20,713 nucleotides of DNA from Diplocarpon mali (lineage: Eukaryota; Ascomycota; Leotiomycetes; Helotiales; Drepanopezizaceae). The position numbers and the translations under genes are program-made. Numbering within the stretch: the stretch's first letter is position 1; each line of letters opens with the position of its first letter. This document shows positions 1 to 8,861 of this stretch, piece after piece. Where the stretch lies: contig JAENRP010000527.1 of assembly GCA_024741835.1 (NCBI GenBank), forward strand, positions 1 to 20,713. Direction: 5' to 3'. The notes under the pieces are model-generated. The model was not told the DNA's origin, ran no database searches, and saw only the letters and a list, made by a program, of their open reading frames with translations.

Positions 1-243
1 CCCCAATCAACCCGGCTGATCAACCCATGTCCCTTCGGCGCTCACTGCTTGGGCCGCCAGGCCAAAATAGGTCCGAGGTGCCCCTCATCAAACTGCACCT
101 TCGCCTGCGACAGTATCGCCACACGCTCGTCTCTTCCGACACCGACATTGTTGTCGCTAGCTACGGACGGTACTGGCTCACCATTCGCCCATCTGCGCAG
201 GCCCGGCCGGGCCGGGGCCATTCGCGCCGACGCGGGAAATGAG

Positions 244-266
244 CACGTGGAGCGTGGAGCGTGGAG
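244..266. repeat. Three tandem copies of CGTGGAG, starting in an E-box
   Basis: CGTGGAG occurs three times head to tail from 246 to 266. The first copy overlaps CACGTG (244-249), the palindromic core bound by bHLH regulators. It is a short minisatellite in non-coding DNA; any regulatory role is only a guess. Confidence 0.6.
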
Positions 267-1189
267 CTCCCCCCGGAAAAAACCACCTTCGTTTGCATCG
301 TGGTCGGAGGGACTCTCGTCGTGCCACGGTGCGACGGTGCGACGGCGACGAGGTCGACGAGGCCTTCCTCCTAGTTGTATTTATACCAACCCTGCACAGG
401 TATGTGCATGTGCATGGGACCGCACGGGACATGTTGGGAAAACCCCCGACCACCGCGGCCATGGGGGAACGAAAAAAGTAACGCAGCAGACATGGCCGCA
501 TCAGATGGCGTACGCGGCGCAAAAGTATCCCGCCTGGCTTTCCCGCCTTCGGAATGGAGAAACCATCGGCTGCTCGTCCTCATGGCGATCACGCCGATGT
601 CCGGTACCGCTTACGTTGCTGAAGAATCAATCATCTGGAGTACCGGTAAGATGTACTCGGAGTCAGGGTGCCAAATCCCCCCCCCCCCGACCGCTGAAAG
701 ATGGTCTCGGAAGTCGTCTATCCACGACCCAGGAGAAACAACGCCCTGGAGATGTGCGCTCGGTACGGGTCAAAATGTTCCAGGCACCCGCGGCGGCTCA
801 CGCCGTGAGAGGCAGATAGCGGCTCTCGTCATCCGATCCTTCAAAGGACTCTCGGCCATTGACTTCCATGCGTTCGGTGACGACGACAGCTTGGTCCCCC
901 ATACGAGTATCCATCCGCTCTCTCCTACTCGTGCTCTCCTCTCCTCAACTTTGGCAGCCCTGTCATAGACTGCTCTAGAATTGCAGCTGAGATGCATCAT
1001 CGCGAAAATAGACCGCATCCGGACGCGAGGGCCAGGCTGGCTGGCCGTGTCGGGCAGCACATGGGCCTGTAAGCTCGGGGACCGCACGAAAACAGAAGGG
1101 CTTCCTTGGAGCCAACTGCTCGCACTCTATTCTGACGTCCTCAAGGGGCCCGGGGAGTCCGGGAAGGCAGAAAAGAGATGGGGAGAAGA

Positions 1190-1226
1190 GGGGGGGGGGG
1201 GAAAGAAAGAAAAGAAAAGAAAAAAA
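1190..1226. repeat. Homopurine tract, G12 followed by A/G-rich sequence
   Basis: Twelve G residues are followed by an uninterrupted run of A and G. Together with the purine-rich sequence just upstream it forms a strong strand-composition skew in non-coding DNA. Confidence 0.7.
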
Positions 1227-1900
1227 CGTCGGATTGGTGTTCCTGCCGGTGGCAAGGGCAGGAATGCCGTGATGATCAAGGCCGCAAGGGAACGGAATTC
1301 TCTGCCAGTTGTCGGCTGCCTGAACCATGAGATCAAGGCTGATATTTGCCAGTGGTAGGGAGGTCTAGCTAGGTAAAGTCGGTACCTTGGGTAGTGTCAG
1401 CGGGTGGTGGGTGAATCGCCCGGCCTGAGTGGCTGCTTCCCGCGCAACGACTTGGGCAGGGCCGGGCCGAAGTTTTGGGAGATGGGTCAGGTGACTCGTG
1501 CCTCTCAAGCCTCCTTGGGTCAAGTACGTCCTGACGGAGTCGAGCACAGTACGAGTCCTGTGTACTGCTTCGTATAGTACGAGGACAGTAATAGAAGATC
1601 CGGATCCCTGGCCCTGGCGGACAGACTCAGAAGTGCAAATGCCGGGAGCATCAGCAAGGATCTTCTCAACCAGAGCAACGACGGGAAAAGAGTCGTTGGT
1701 GACTCTCGGCTCCATCAACCGATGATCTGCCCAACGCCGCTTTGCTCGTCCAGGATCCAAGGAGAGCTGCGCCGTTGGAACGTGGATACTCGGACGGCGC
1801 TGTGGTAGAGGACTCTACGGTGTAGGTGCACAACAGGTGTGTGAACATGGGGACGGGGCGAGATGTGGTCCAAGGTCGCCGTCAGAACCAGAATCCGAGC

Positions 1901-1942
1901 TGTGCTGTGCTGGGCTGTGCTGGGCTGGGCTGGGCTGGGCTG
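1901..1942. repeat. Pentanucleotide minisatellite TGTGC/TGGGC
   Basis: Eight consecutive 5-bp units, each TGTGC or TGGGC, are followed by a partial unit. The last four are identical TGGGC, which suggests recent slippage expansion. No coding context. Confidence 0.8.
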
Positions 1943-2940
1943 ACCACGATGCCACAACTATCCCCGCCCCGGCCCACGGAGCGAAAGTCACCAAGCAGGA
2001 TCTGGGGGGGGGGGACTCGCTCACAAGCTTTTTATCAGCAGAGAATGGTGTAATTCCAGTACCGAGCCCATACAGTATATTCCTGGTAGCGCGACCCGGG
2101 GAATGCGGATTGTGCTTCGGACATCCTGCTGTCCCGGAGTCGCGAGCCATACCATGGCTTTGGAGATGCTGCAAGGGCGTGTTTGTTGCCTGTTGCCCAA
2201 CGTTTCTGGAGGTGGGATGTACCGAGGACACACTTTGGCAGGATTTCGACTTTTCGACCCACCATGCGGTGATCTGACTCCGTGGAGAAGTCGGTGATTG
2301 GATATCGTGGCCCCATACACACAAACACCGACATGGGTGGAACCGGCAGATTGCCGGCAGCACTAGACCCAGCTAACTTGGCATACGACGAGCTTGGCCA
2401 AACCAGTTTTCCACATGTCACGACGGTGCAAACGTACCGCGCAGGTCCTATATTACGATATTATAATCACGAACTTTTTGTTTGTTTTTTTGCTTACTAA
2501 GTGTCTGTCTCGCTAAACTGTCCAGGGCGAAAGAAAGAGTTGTAAGCGGCTCAACGCAGCCCAAGACACATCTCTGCCTGTCTTTCTTTCCATGGGCGAG
2601 TTTCCTCTCGTATCGAGCTCTTTACAAATTGTGTACAGACTTTACCAGGGACTTTGTATTCTATTCTTTTATACTCTTGAATGCCCTGCCCTGTCCCGCC
2701 CCCATGACCCATGAAAAAGCATAAAAAAGAAAAGGAAAAAAAAAAAAGCAAAAACCCCCTGGGGGGGTGGCCCATATCGCTTATCGCCCCCCCCCCTTTC
2801 AAGTCCACAATTCCACATGGGCATCCCCACGTGGTTGCAGGCCGGGAAATTCGGTTCCGCCGTTGGTTTGGCTCGACTTTAAAAGTACCGCCGTGACGTC
2901 GGAAGGCCTTGTCATGGCCTCGAACCTCCGACCTGGACAA

Positions 2941-2991
2941 AGTTGTCGTGGTTGTGGTGGTTGTTGTTGTTGTTGTTGTTGGTGTTGTTTT
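2941..2991. repeat. (GTT)n microsatellite
   Basis: A GTT/GTG trinucleotide repeat with an uninterrupted core of about seven TTG units and degenerate units on each side. It creates poly-Val, poly-Cys and poly-Asn/Thr runs in overlapping frames, so those open frames should not be read as genes. Confidence 0.85.
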
Positions 2992-3902
2992 CTCTTGTAT
3001 GATCATTCCGAAACCGTTGATCCCCCGCCTCGGCCGGAGAGAAAGCATCAAACCCAGGTTCGCAGGAGTCTCGACGGCCGGCTTCGCCCTGCCAAGGGCT
3101 GGTCGCCCCGGCATCGCGGCCCCCTGGCAAACTGGAACCACCGTGTCCGACAAAGGACTGTCGACTGTGTCCAGATTCTCGGACGGTGCAGTGCCTTCAA
3201 CCGTCGTCTTTTCCCGCTGGGGTCTGGAATATTCCTATTTCCTCGCATTTGGAGCAAGCATGGTTTTCACTTCACGTCATTTCACTTCACTTCACCCTCC
3301 TGAGGATAGATGCCTTCTCGGGGGTGTTCTTGCCAGCCGTCGGCGCCCTTACGCGTCCCCAATCATCCTGGCCCCCGGCCTCTCTGCATTGAGTATCCAC
3401 CGGTCCGAAGCAATTGCCTCTTCTTTTCGAATGGTAAAAATACTTCATCGGAATCCACTCGGCTCGCGCTATGCGCTATGCGGACTAGGGCCTTCCCCAG
3501 CAAAGAAACAGATCCGTTCACAAGTCACGATCCACGAGTCTTGTCTACCTACTCTCCCTCGCAGTACAACGGCAGCTTTAACATGCCCAAGGATGCTGAA
3601 AGCCTTGGGTGGAGCTTGAAGTCTCTGGCATGTCACATCGACCACGGTGTTTGACGGGTTTCAAATTTAGATGATGCCGTACATGTAGTGCATGTTGAGT
3701 ACCCATTGACCTTGGGCTTTTACTGTCGCTGAAAGCGCAAAACATGGGCATCGGCTGTTCTCGGTGGGACTGGTATGGCGTACGCTTCTTCTAATATACT
3801 TTGGCGCAGGCCAATTAACATCGCATTAGCCTCCTACCAAGGGTTGTTGAAGTGCGTTTGCAGGGTGCATCATACTTTCATATGCTGCTAGTCTGGCTTG
3901 CG

Positions 3903-3927
3903 ACGAAGTATATTCATATTACTTCGT
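3903..3927. repeat. Inverted repeat next to the transposon relic
   Basis: Two perfect 8-nt arms, ACGAAGTA (3903-3910) and TACTTCGT (3920-3927), flank a 9-nt AT-rich spacer. It abuts the left edge of the Tc1/mariner relic. It could be part of an older terminus, a nested insertion scar or a chance hairpin. Confidence 0.5.
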
Positions 3928-3928
3928 A

Positions 3929-4197
3929 CAGGGTGTAATAATCTGAGGTTCCCTGTCTGTGCACACTAGATTCTTGGCAATGCTGCTTTTATTGCAGCAC
4001 TTAGTATTTTGTATGGCCAACTTTTGCGTCAATCACTGCTTTACATCTATTTGGCATTTCCCTAATCAAATCTCTAATTATCTCAACTGTTATTGATTCC
4101 TAAGCTTCAAATACCCCTTGTCGAAACCCCTGCACAAAAGAAAGTTCTAGTATAGCGCACAGACAGAAAACCTCAGATTATTTCCCCATGGACTGGG
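3929..4197 (-). mobile_element. Internally deleted Tc1/mariner-type transposon relic
   Basis: Two inverted termini face each other. The left arm (3937-3970) and the reverse complement of the right arm (4146-4182) share AATAATCTGAGGTT, then CTGTCTGTGC, then ACTAGA. They differ by a CC/TT pair and a 3-nt indel. Between them lies only the 3' end of a transposase gene on the minus strand. TA dinucleotides flank the approximate outer limits (3927-3928 and 4198-4199), as expected for the TA target of this superfamily, but the outermost bases do not match well enough to fix the ends. The segment is clearly more AT-rich than its surroundings. It is a non-autonomous, MITE-like remnant in which most of the transposase was deleted, so that the right terminus is fused almost directly to the C-terminal codons. 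Confidence 0.8.
4001..4139 (-). pseudogene. C-terminal fragment of a Tc1/mariner transposase
   Basis: Read on the minus strand, about 45 codons end at a TAA (4001-4003). The readable core includes ESITVEIIRDLIREMPNRC, followed by KAVIDA and a terminal GHTKY. This is the pattern I know from the extreme C-terminus of fungal Tc1-like transposases, just after the catalytic DDE region. An in-frame TAG (4100-4102) sits where the family usually has Trp, which is a G-to-A change consistent with repeat-induced point mutation or ordinary decay. The catalytic domain, DNA-binding domain and start are all absent, so it cannot be functional. Confidence 0.8.
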
Positions 4198-6425
4198 TAC
4201 AATTGCGACTGGCCAAGTCATCTGGGCTGAGTACAGCTGATCATTATTGCAGCCAACTGAAAGTTGGCCAACAGACTCGAGACGATGGAGCCCGAGCATC
4301 GATGACCGCCGGAACCCCACCGTAGGACTTCGGCACGAGATGTACTGCCGGGAATCACCAACAAGTCCTGTCCCCAACCTCTGTATTCGTCAAATCTCGC
4401 AAGTTGCACGTTCTCACGGCAAGCCACACAGCTAACCCCCGAAGAACAAATCTCCTACGCACCGCTCCGACGCGGCCTGCATCTGCAAGGCCAACAAGGA
4501 TTACCCGTAACCACATCCTCGGAATGACCCAACTGATGCCGCCGCCCGTAAAGTTTTTTTCTGGTCTGACTCGCACTGCGTAGCGGCAGCCGCCCGCGTT
4601 CGCGCAACCCACCGATACAGGTGCGCAGCCGCCGCCGCCAAACGATCAGCGGATCTCCAGACTCCAGCAAGCGCAGACTCGTTACCCACAGGACCCAGCA
4701 CGCATCTCGAGGTTACAGCGTGATCTACAGATGGAACTCGTGTCCTGGGAAACACCATGGAAGAACCTTGCGAAATGGAAGAAAGGGGAGCTCTCTTCTC
4801 GCACAGTGTGGGGTAGCAACCCAGCGTTCTACAGCCGAGCTGCGTGCTACCCGTGCCACCAAAGCTCTGTCGGCGAGCAGACGTACGCATGAGCGGATGT
4901 CTGGAAAGTTGAGAATACGATCGGTGGACTACGAAGCCGACTGCACGTCATTGGAATGCCTCGCTACCTCGCAGTGGTATTGCGACTTATCGCCGTCCCT
5001 GAAGATGGCAGGAAAGTACCCGTGAAAAGATAGCACTGTCTATGGACGGGGCCCGGGATATATTGATAGCTCGCCATGCATCTGGATACGACTGAGCCCG
5101 CGTCCAGGAGAAGGTTAAGGGTAAGCACTTCTGCCATCATCACCCGGTTGACCTCTCAGGTTTGGGATTGGGAGAGCGACATATTGTGTGTTCAGCGCTG
5201 GAATGTTTCCTGGTTTTGATTTCGGCTGTTGCTTCGATCGGCGGGCGTGGGAGCTGCCCAGCGGGGCTTCAGCATGCAACCTCTATGGGTCGTTTTTCCT
5301 GGGTCGATCCCCGATCGATCCTGTCATAACATTCTCGAGCATAACCTGTAATCTCGATACGGTCTAATACCTGTCGAGCGTATTATTGTAGAAGCCGAGC
5401 GGCCAGTCGAGCTCAGGAGCGAAGGGTCATCGTTCGACCTGCCGGAAGTCGAAGGTCGTGAAAATGCGGATCAGGTCCATAGAAAGACACAAAACACTCT
5501 CAAGTCATCAGCCCAAGTCACGGCTCCACGGTCTGAAAAAAAAAGATCCCACGTCAAAGATTCGGTCCACCACGCGCTACAGGGCTCACGCGCAGAACAG
5601 ACGAGGATTTTACGGACCACCAAAGACCGAATCAAGATCTGATGCGACAGTCTCTCCTCAATCGCTATCCACGGCCCCTGCATCGCTCGATCGGCCGTCT
5701 CTCCATCCATCCCCCAGCCTCGCGCGCCATCTCCACTCGGAATCAGCCCAGGCCACCGTCAACCAAAGGCCCCGAGAAGAGTACCCATACCACGACACCT
5801 CGCGTCGAGACGACGCCCTGTGAACCACTGCCACGCCACGCCACGTTCTGCCCCCTTCTCTCCCCTCTCTGGATCAGGGTCCAGATCCAATCGCCTCCCT
5901 TGACAGGTAGCAAGCTCCCCGCTGCACTCTTTCACCGCACAGGTGGCGGGATATCCTCTGAGCGGAGAGCAGCCCATCAGTGCGACAAGGAAACCCGGTA
6001 CAGCGCGAGAGGTGATGGGGGGTATCAAGGGCAGCCGAACCCCGCTCTTCGAAGCCTGCATGCCGATAGCTACACGTTGATTCGGTTGGTGGCCAATCTC
6101 CAAATGGAGATCTCGTAGCAGCGTGTCTGGGGCTGGGAGTCGCTTCCGCGGGCTGGACTTGCGGCCAGACCTGGAGGCGCTTGCCGGAGAGGTCGGCCGG
6201 GATGGCATTCTGGGCAGGTCTCGGTGTTTTGGATGGGACGGGAGCTGTGAGTGAACGGTTGAGGCTATGCTGTGACGGCCTCGAGCCAGGGTGGCTGCTT
6301 CTGGAGTTGGACGCACGCTGAAGAAGCCATCTCATGCAATCTATCGATCTCTGTGTCTACCTCTTACTCGCCTGACCAGACACCGGGCCGCTCGAGTGCA
6401 CAGCCGGGCTTGTCAACGGCACAGC
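4198..6425. other. Intergenic region without a supportable gene
   Basis: This stretch separates the transposon relic from the 3' end of the phosphatase gene. Several GC-rich open frames of 100-185 codons overlap on both strands, for example on the minus strand at 5759-6316 and 5874-6335 and on the plus strand at 5642-6118. None shows a recognisable motif, and their mutual overlap argues that they are statistical. The minus-strand frame at 5759-6316 has a Ser/Arg/Pro-rich start and lies about 110 bp past the phosphatase stop; it is the only one I would check against transcripts. I see no tRNA, rRNA or further transposon signature. Confidence 0.5.
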
Positions 6426-7645
6426 TCAACTGCTTTTCCATGCCTCTCTGAACTCCAGCTCGACTCCCTCCTCGCCAAAGCCCACAACCGTGACGCTCGC
6501 CAGATCCCGCACGATCCAGTCCGGCTCGGCAGCAACGACCTGCTCGACAGCATGGCTCGTGACGAGACCCAGGACCTTACAGCCGGCGGCCTTGCCCGCC
6601 CGAATACCCGCCGGGCTGTCCTCCAACACGAGGACCTGGCTTGCGTCCCGAGCGCCCAGTTTTTTCATGCCCAGCACATAGCAGCCCGGGTCTGGCTTGC
6701 CGTTCTCGACGTCCTCGGCCACGACGAGGTTCTCTGGGACGGGGAGTTGGAGGACCGAGAGCCAGCCTGTCACCAGCGGCGTGGTGCCTGAGGTGACAAT
6801 TGCCCAGGGGACGGAGGCTTCTGTGATCTGCGCGAGGAGGGCGCGGGCGCCTGGGATCTCGACTACGTCCTTGCCGTAATTCTTCGGTAGGAGCCCTTCC
6901 ATGTGTTTGACGTCTGAGCTTTGTCAGCTTTACTGTCGTGACTGTGTGATCTATGATTTGACGAATCCAGCAATATTTCTGATAAGATCTGNGGTCGAGG
7001 ACTAGACTGAGGTGCAACGCTGGCTAACGCTCATCTCCAAGGAGCCGAGCTTAGGTGCTTTTCTCCGGCGACTTCAGGAGACAGTGTGTGGAGTGCATGC
7101 TATTCAAGGAAAGACGAGGTGGACGCACATTCCCAGTTGGCTTTTCCGGGACTCAACACCTTCAGCATGTCGATGGACCTTCTGCCATGGGACGTTTCCA
7201 GAATAACAGCAGGGTCAACTCCGATTTCCTTCCCAATGCTGTTCATCAGCATGTCAGATAATCATCTCGAGGTACAGCTGGTTTGAGAGCGTGGCGTACA
7301 TGTTCCAGTGCTTGACGACGGCATCCGTGGAATCCTGGGAGGGTGTATAAGTCAAGAGACAACTTGGATTTGTAGAACAGCTCATCTCACTATTATTGTA
7401 CCATCCCTATTGATTGACGGTTAGTGACGCTCGGATAATATCAACTGCGGTGAATGGATGCTGACACTCTTTGAGGAACTGCTCAAGTCCAACCAGGTAG
7501 AAAGAAATATGTACAATATGAAGACCGGCGTAGTATCACACTCTGGAGTATCTAAAATGTGCGAGACCTACATATCAAATAGCAGGCCTCCCTTGAAGAT
7601 TGCTCTCGTTGGAGGAGCGTTATACGAAGGTGGTTCTGACCCCAT
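6426..7645 (-). CDS. GPP1: HAD-family glycerol-3-phosphate/sugar-phosphate phosphatase (Gpp1 type)
   Basis: My spliced model has five exons on the minus strand: 7572-7645, 7391-7406, 7276-7334, 7129-7238 and 6426-6913. It encodes 248 residues, close to the 250 of yeast Gpp1. The HAD motifs are in order: FDMDGT (Asp24 nucleophile, Asp26 acid/base), VTSGT around residues 126-130, the motif III Lys159 in NGKPDP, and LVLEDSPAG with acidic Glu184/Asp185. The segments SHGRRSID and VEIPGARALL are also family-like. The likely reaction is dephosphorylation of glycerol-3-phosphate (osmolyte/glycerol synthesis) or of 2-deoxyglucose-6-phosphate; sequence alone does not separate these. No targeting peptide is visible, so a cytosolic enzyme is expected. 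Start: the ATG at 7645 gives an in-frame leader that runs straight into FKGGLLFDM. Oddities are the 16-nt second exon, the 37-nt third intron and an undetermined base (6992) inside intron 4 (6914-7128). Confidence 0.85.
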
Positions 7646-8633
7646 GACTCGTTCGTAAGCGGCAGGGAGGGGTGAGGCGGAAGTGGTGTTGTCAAACGGT
7701 AAATCGAGGTCAGATTTTCCTTTGAAGAAAGCTTTGAGATGCCGAATTGATCATCTCCTGCTCAGGCAGTCTGGTATGATTGTGACGAGTAAAGGCTGCC
7801 CGATGCACGTTGCCGCGCAGTATTTGGTGGCGAGGTTGTCGAGTTGCGACGAAATGGACGAACTCCACTTCGCCTAGTCTCACGAGCCCCTCGTTGGCCT
7901 CGAAATCTGCGACGTGCAACAAAAACTTTGGGAGCCGAGATCACGTCTTGGCTTCAAATCCCGATTTGGGCGTCAGGATTGAGGATTTCACAGTTTCTCT
8001 GCTTGCGAGTAGCTCACAAGGGACGAATAATCACTTTGTCAGCCATGATTTTCTATGCTCATGGGTAGTCCTGGAGATAGTTGGGCGACAAGCAGCAAAA
8101 GACAGCGGGTGGTCTAACCTGATATGCTCTAGCTTGCTCGGCTGTCTCTTCCTAAGAAGACTGTCCCAACTTTCGACTTTTTGACCAGACCACGCCGCAA
8201 GATCTTTTCCACCATCAACGGAATTCTCGATTCAGTCAGAAGCTTACCATCTGGAGATAAACTTCGGTCTGCAGGTTGTAGGTCAATCTTGCTTGGTACC
8301 TTACCCGTTTCGTGAGGACTCGGTAGGCGGCTTCTTCCGCTTTGTTTATCGCAACATTGCCGACTCAAAGAATATCCATATATTCCTTGAACGGCTGTGA
8401 TAGATTCAGCAGAGCCTGCGACATCAAGCGCTTCCTTGTTGTAAGTCTCTCGTTATCGAGGCCTACAGTCGACGAATATGAGTCGGTCACGACGGGGTTC
8501 AAGGCCGCAATATCAGCTCCTGTTCCATTCCGAACCGCTGCCATTGCCTAGTTCAGGTATAGAAGATCTTTCCATCATTTGTAAACGTTTCGAAGACTGT
8601 TTCATGGGCTTCGCATTTTCCGAACCTACTCCC

Positions 8634-8685
8634 GTACCTAGCTATAGGTACCCGTGACTTTGTACACGGGCAGGTAGATACCTAC
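8634..8685. promoter_or_regulatory. Cluster of palindromic TAGGTA elements upstream of P5CDH
   Basis: GTACCTA (8634-8640) and TAGGTAC (8645-8651) form an inverted repeat with a 4-nt spacer. CCCGTG (8651-8656) and CACGGG (8665-8670) form a second with an 8-nt spacer. AGGTA-GA-TACCT (8672-8683) forms a third. They lie about 180-230 bp before the P5CDH start codon. They may be operator-like sites or an extruded hairpin. TAGGTA-type motifs are common in intergenic DNA of some ascomycetes, so specificity is uncertain. Confidence 0.4.
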
Positions 8686-8707
8686 ATGGCTTAGTAGCTT
8701 TTCGCTT

Positions 8708-8726
8708 AAGCCGCCGAAAGCCGCCG
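8708..8726. promoter_or_regulatory. Direct repeat AAGCCGCCG, 10-bp period
   Basis: Two copies of AAGCCGCCG start at 8708 and 8718, exactly one helical turn apart and about 135-155 bp upstream of the P5CDH start. CCG/CGG triplets are the half-sites of Zn2Cys6 regulators, the class to which the proline-utilisation activators PrnA and Put3 belong. The spacing does not match the Put3 site as I know it (CGG-N10-CCG), so this is only a candidate. Confidence 0.35.
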
Positions 8727-8861
8727 GAGCTCAAACAAGGGAACATCAAGCTGTCAAGCTCCCTCTCCCTAACATCATTGACCTGCAGGACATTGGGCAC
8801 TCGGTGAACAGGATTTCTACTGTCCAGTATTCGCACCTGCTTGCTTTCATTCTCGTCAAAT

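Larger units (their letters stand above)
1..3928. other. Gene-poor left region, no supportable CDS
   Basis: I read both strands and found no frame with recognisable protein motifs or a convincing splice chain. Open frames of 60-256 codons exist, but they overlap in several frames at once, are rich in Arg/Pro/Ser/Gly and are interrupted by low-complexity sequence, as expected of GC-rich non-coding DNA. The region carries many homopolymer runs: 12 C at 677-688, 12 G at 1190-1201, 11 G at 2004-2014, 12 A at 2736-2747 and 10 C at 2787-2796. Short tandem repeats are listed separately. It may be a long promoter or 5' UTR for a gene beyond the left edge, but nothing in the sequence proves this. Small species-specific genes cannot be excluded. 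Confidence 0.6.
7646..8861. promoter_or_regulatory. Divergent intergenic region between the phosphatase and P5CDH
   Basis: This 1.2-kb region is the shared upstream DNA of two divergently transcribed genes, so it must contain both promoters. No gene is confidently recognisable. Protein-like but unidentified frames occur on the minus strand (7710-7922 and 8129-8368, with an upstream ATG near 8545) and on the plus strand (a 72-codon frame without ATG ending at 8400). They conflict with each other and contain stops. The end nearest P5CDH carries a group of TAGGTA-type palindromes and a direct repeat, described separately. Confidence 0.55.

Noticed and set aside
49..968. Two plus-strand open frames of 256 and 197 codons
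   Set aside because: They overlap each other in different frames and also overlap minus-strand frames. Composition is Arg/Ser/Pro-rich, as in random GC-rich DNA, with no motif.
1522..1590. Three loosely similar AGTACG-containing segments
   Set aside because: Only 7-8 bases are shared and spacing is irregular; too weak to call a repeat family or regulatory array.
2551..3619. Open frames of about 200-236 codons with poly-Val or poly-Thr/Asn runs
   Set aside because: The runs come from the GTT microsatellite, frames are open on both strands at once, and no domain is visible.
3903..3927. Resemblance of the CGAAGTA/TACTTCG inverted repeat to a lox-type recombination site
   Set aside because: The arms are in the opposite orientation to lox arms, are only 8 nt long and the spacer is 9 nt. 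A chance hairpin or transposon scar is more likely.
5759..6335. Minus-strand frames of 185 and 153 codons downstream of the phosphatase
   Set aside because: The two frames overlap each other and a plus-strand frame; neither shows a recognisable domain or splice continuity. Kept only as a note for transcript checking.
8430..8480. GTAAGT...CTACAG pair that looks like a plus-strand intron
   Set aside because: The implied intron would be 28 nt, below any credible ascomycete minimum, and neither flank is a recognised exon.
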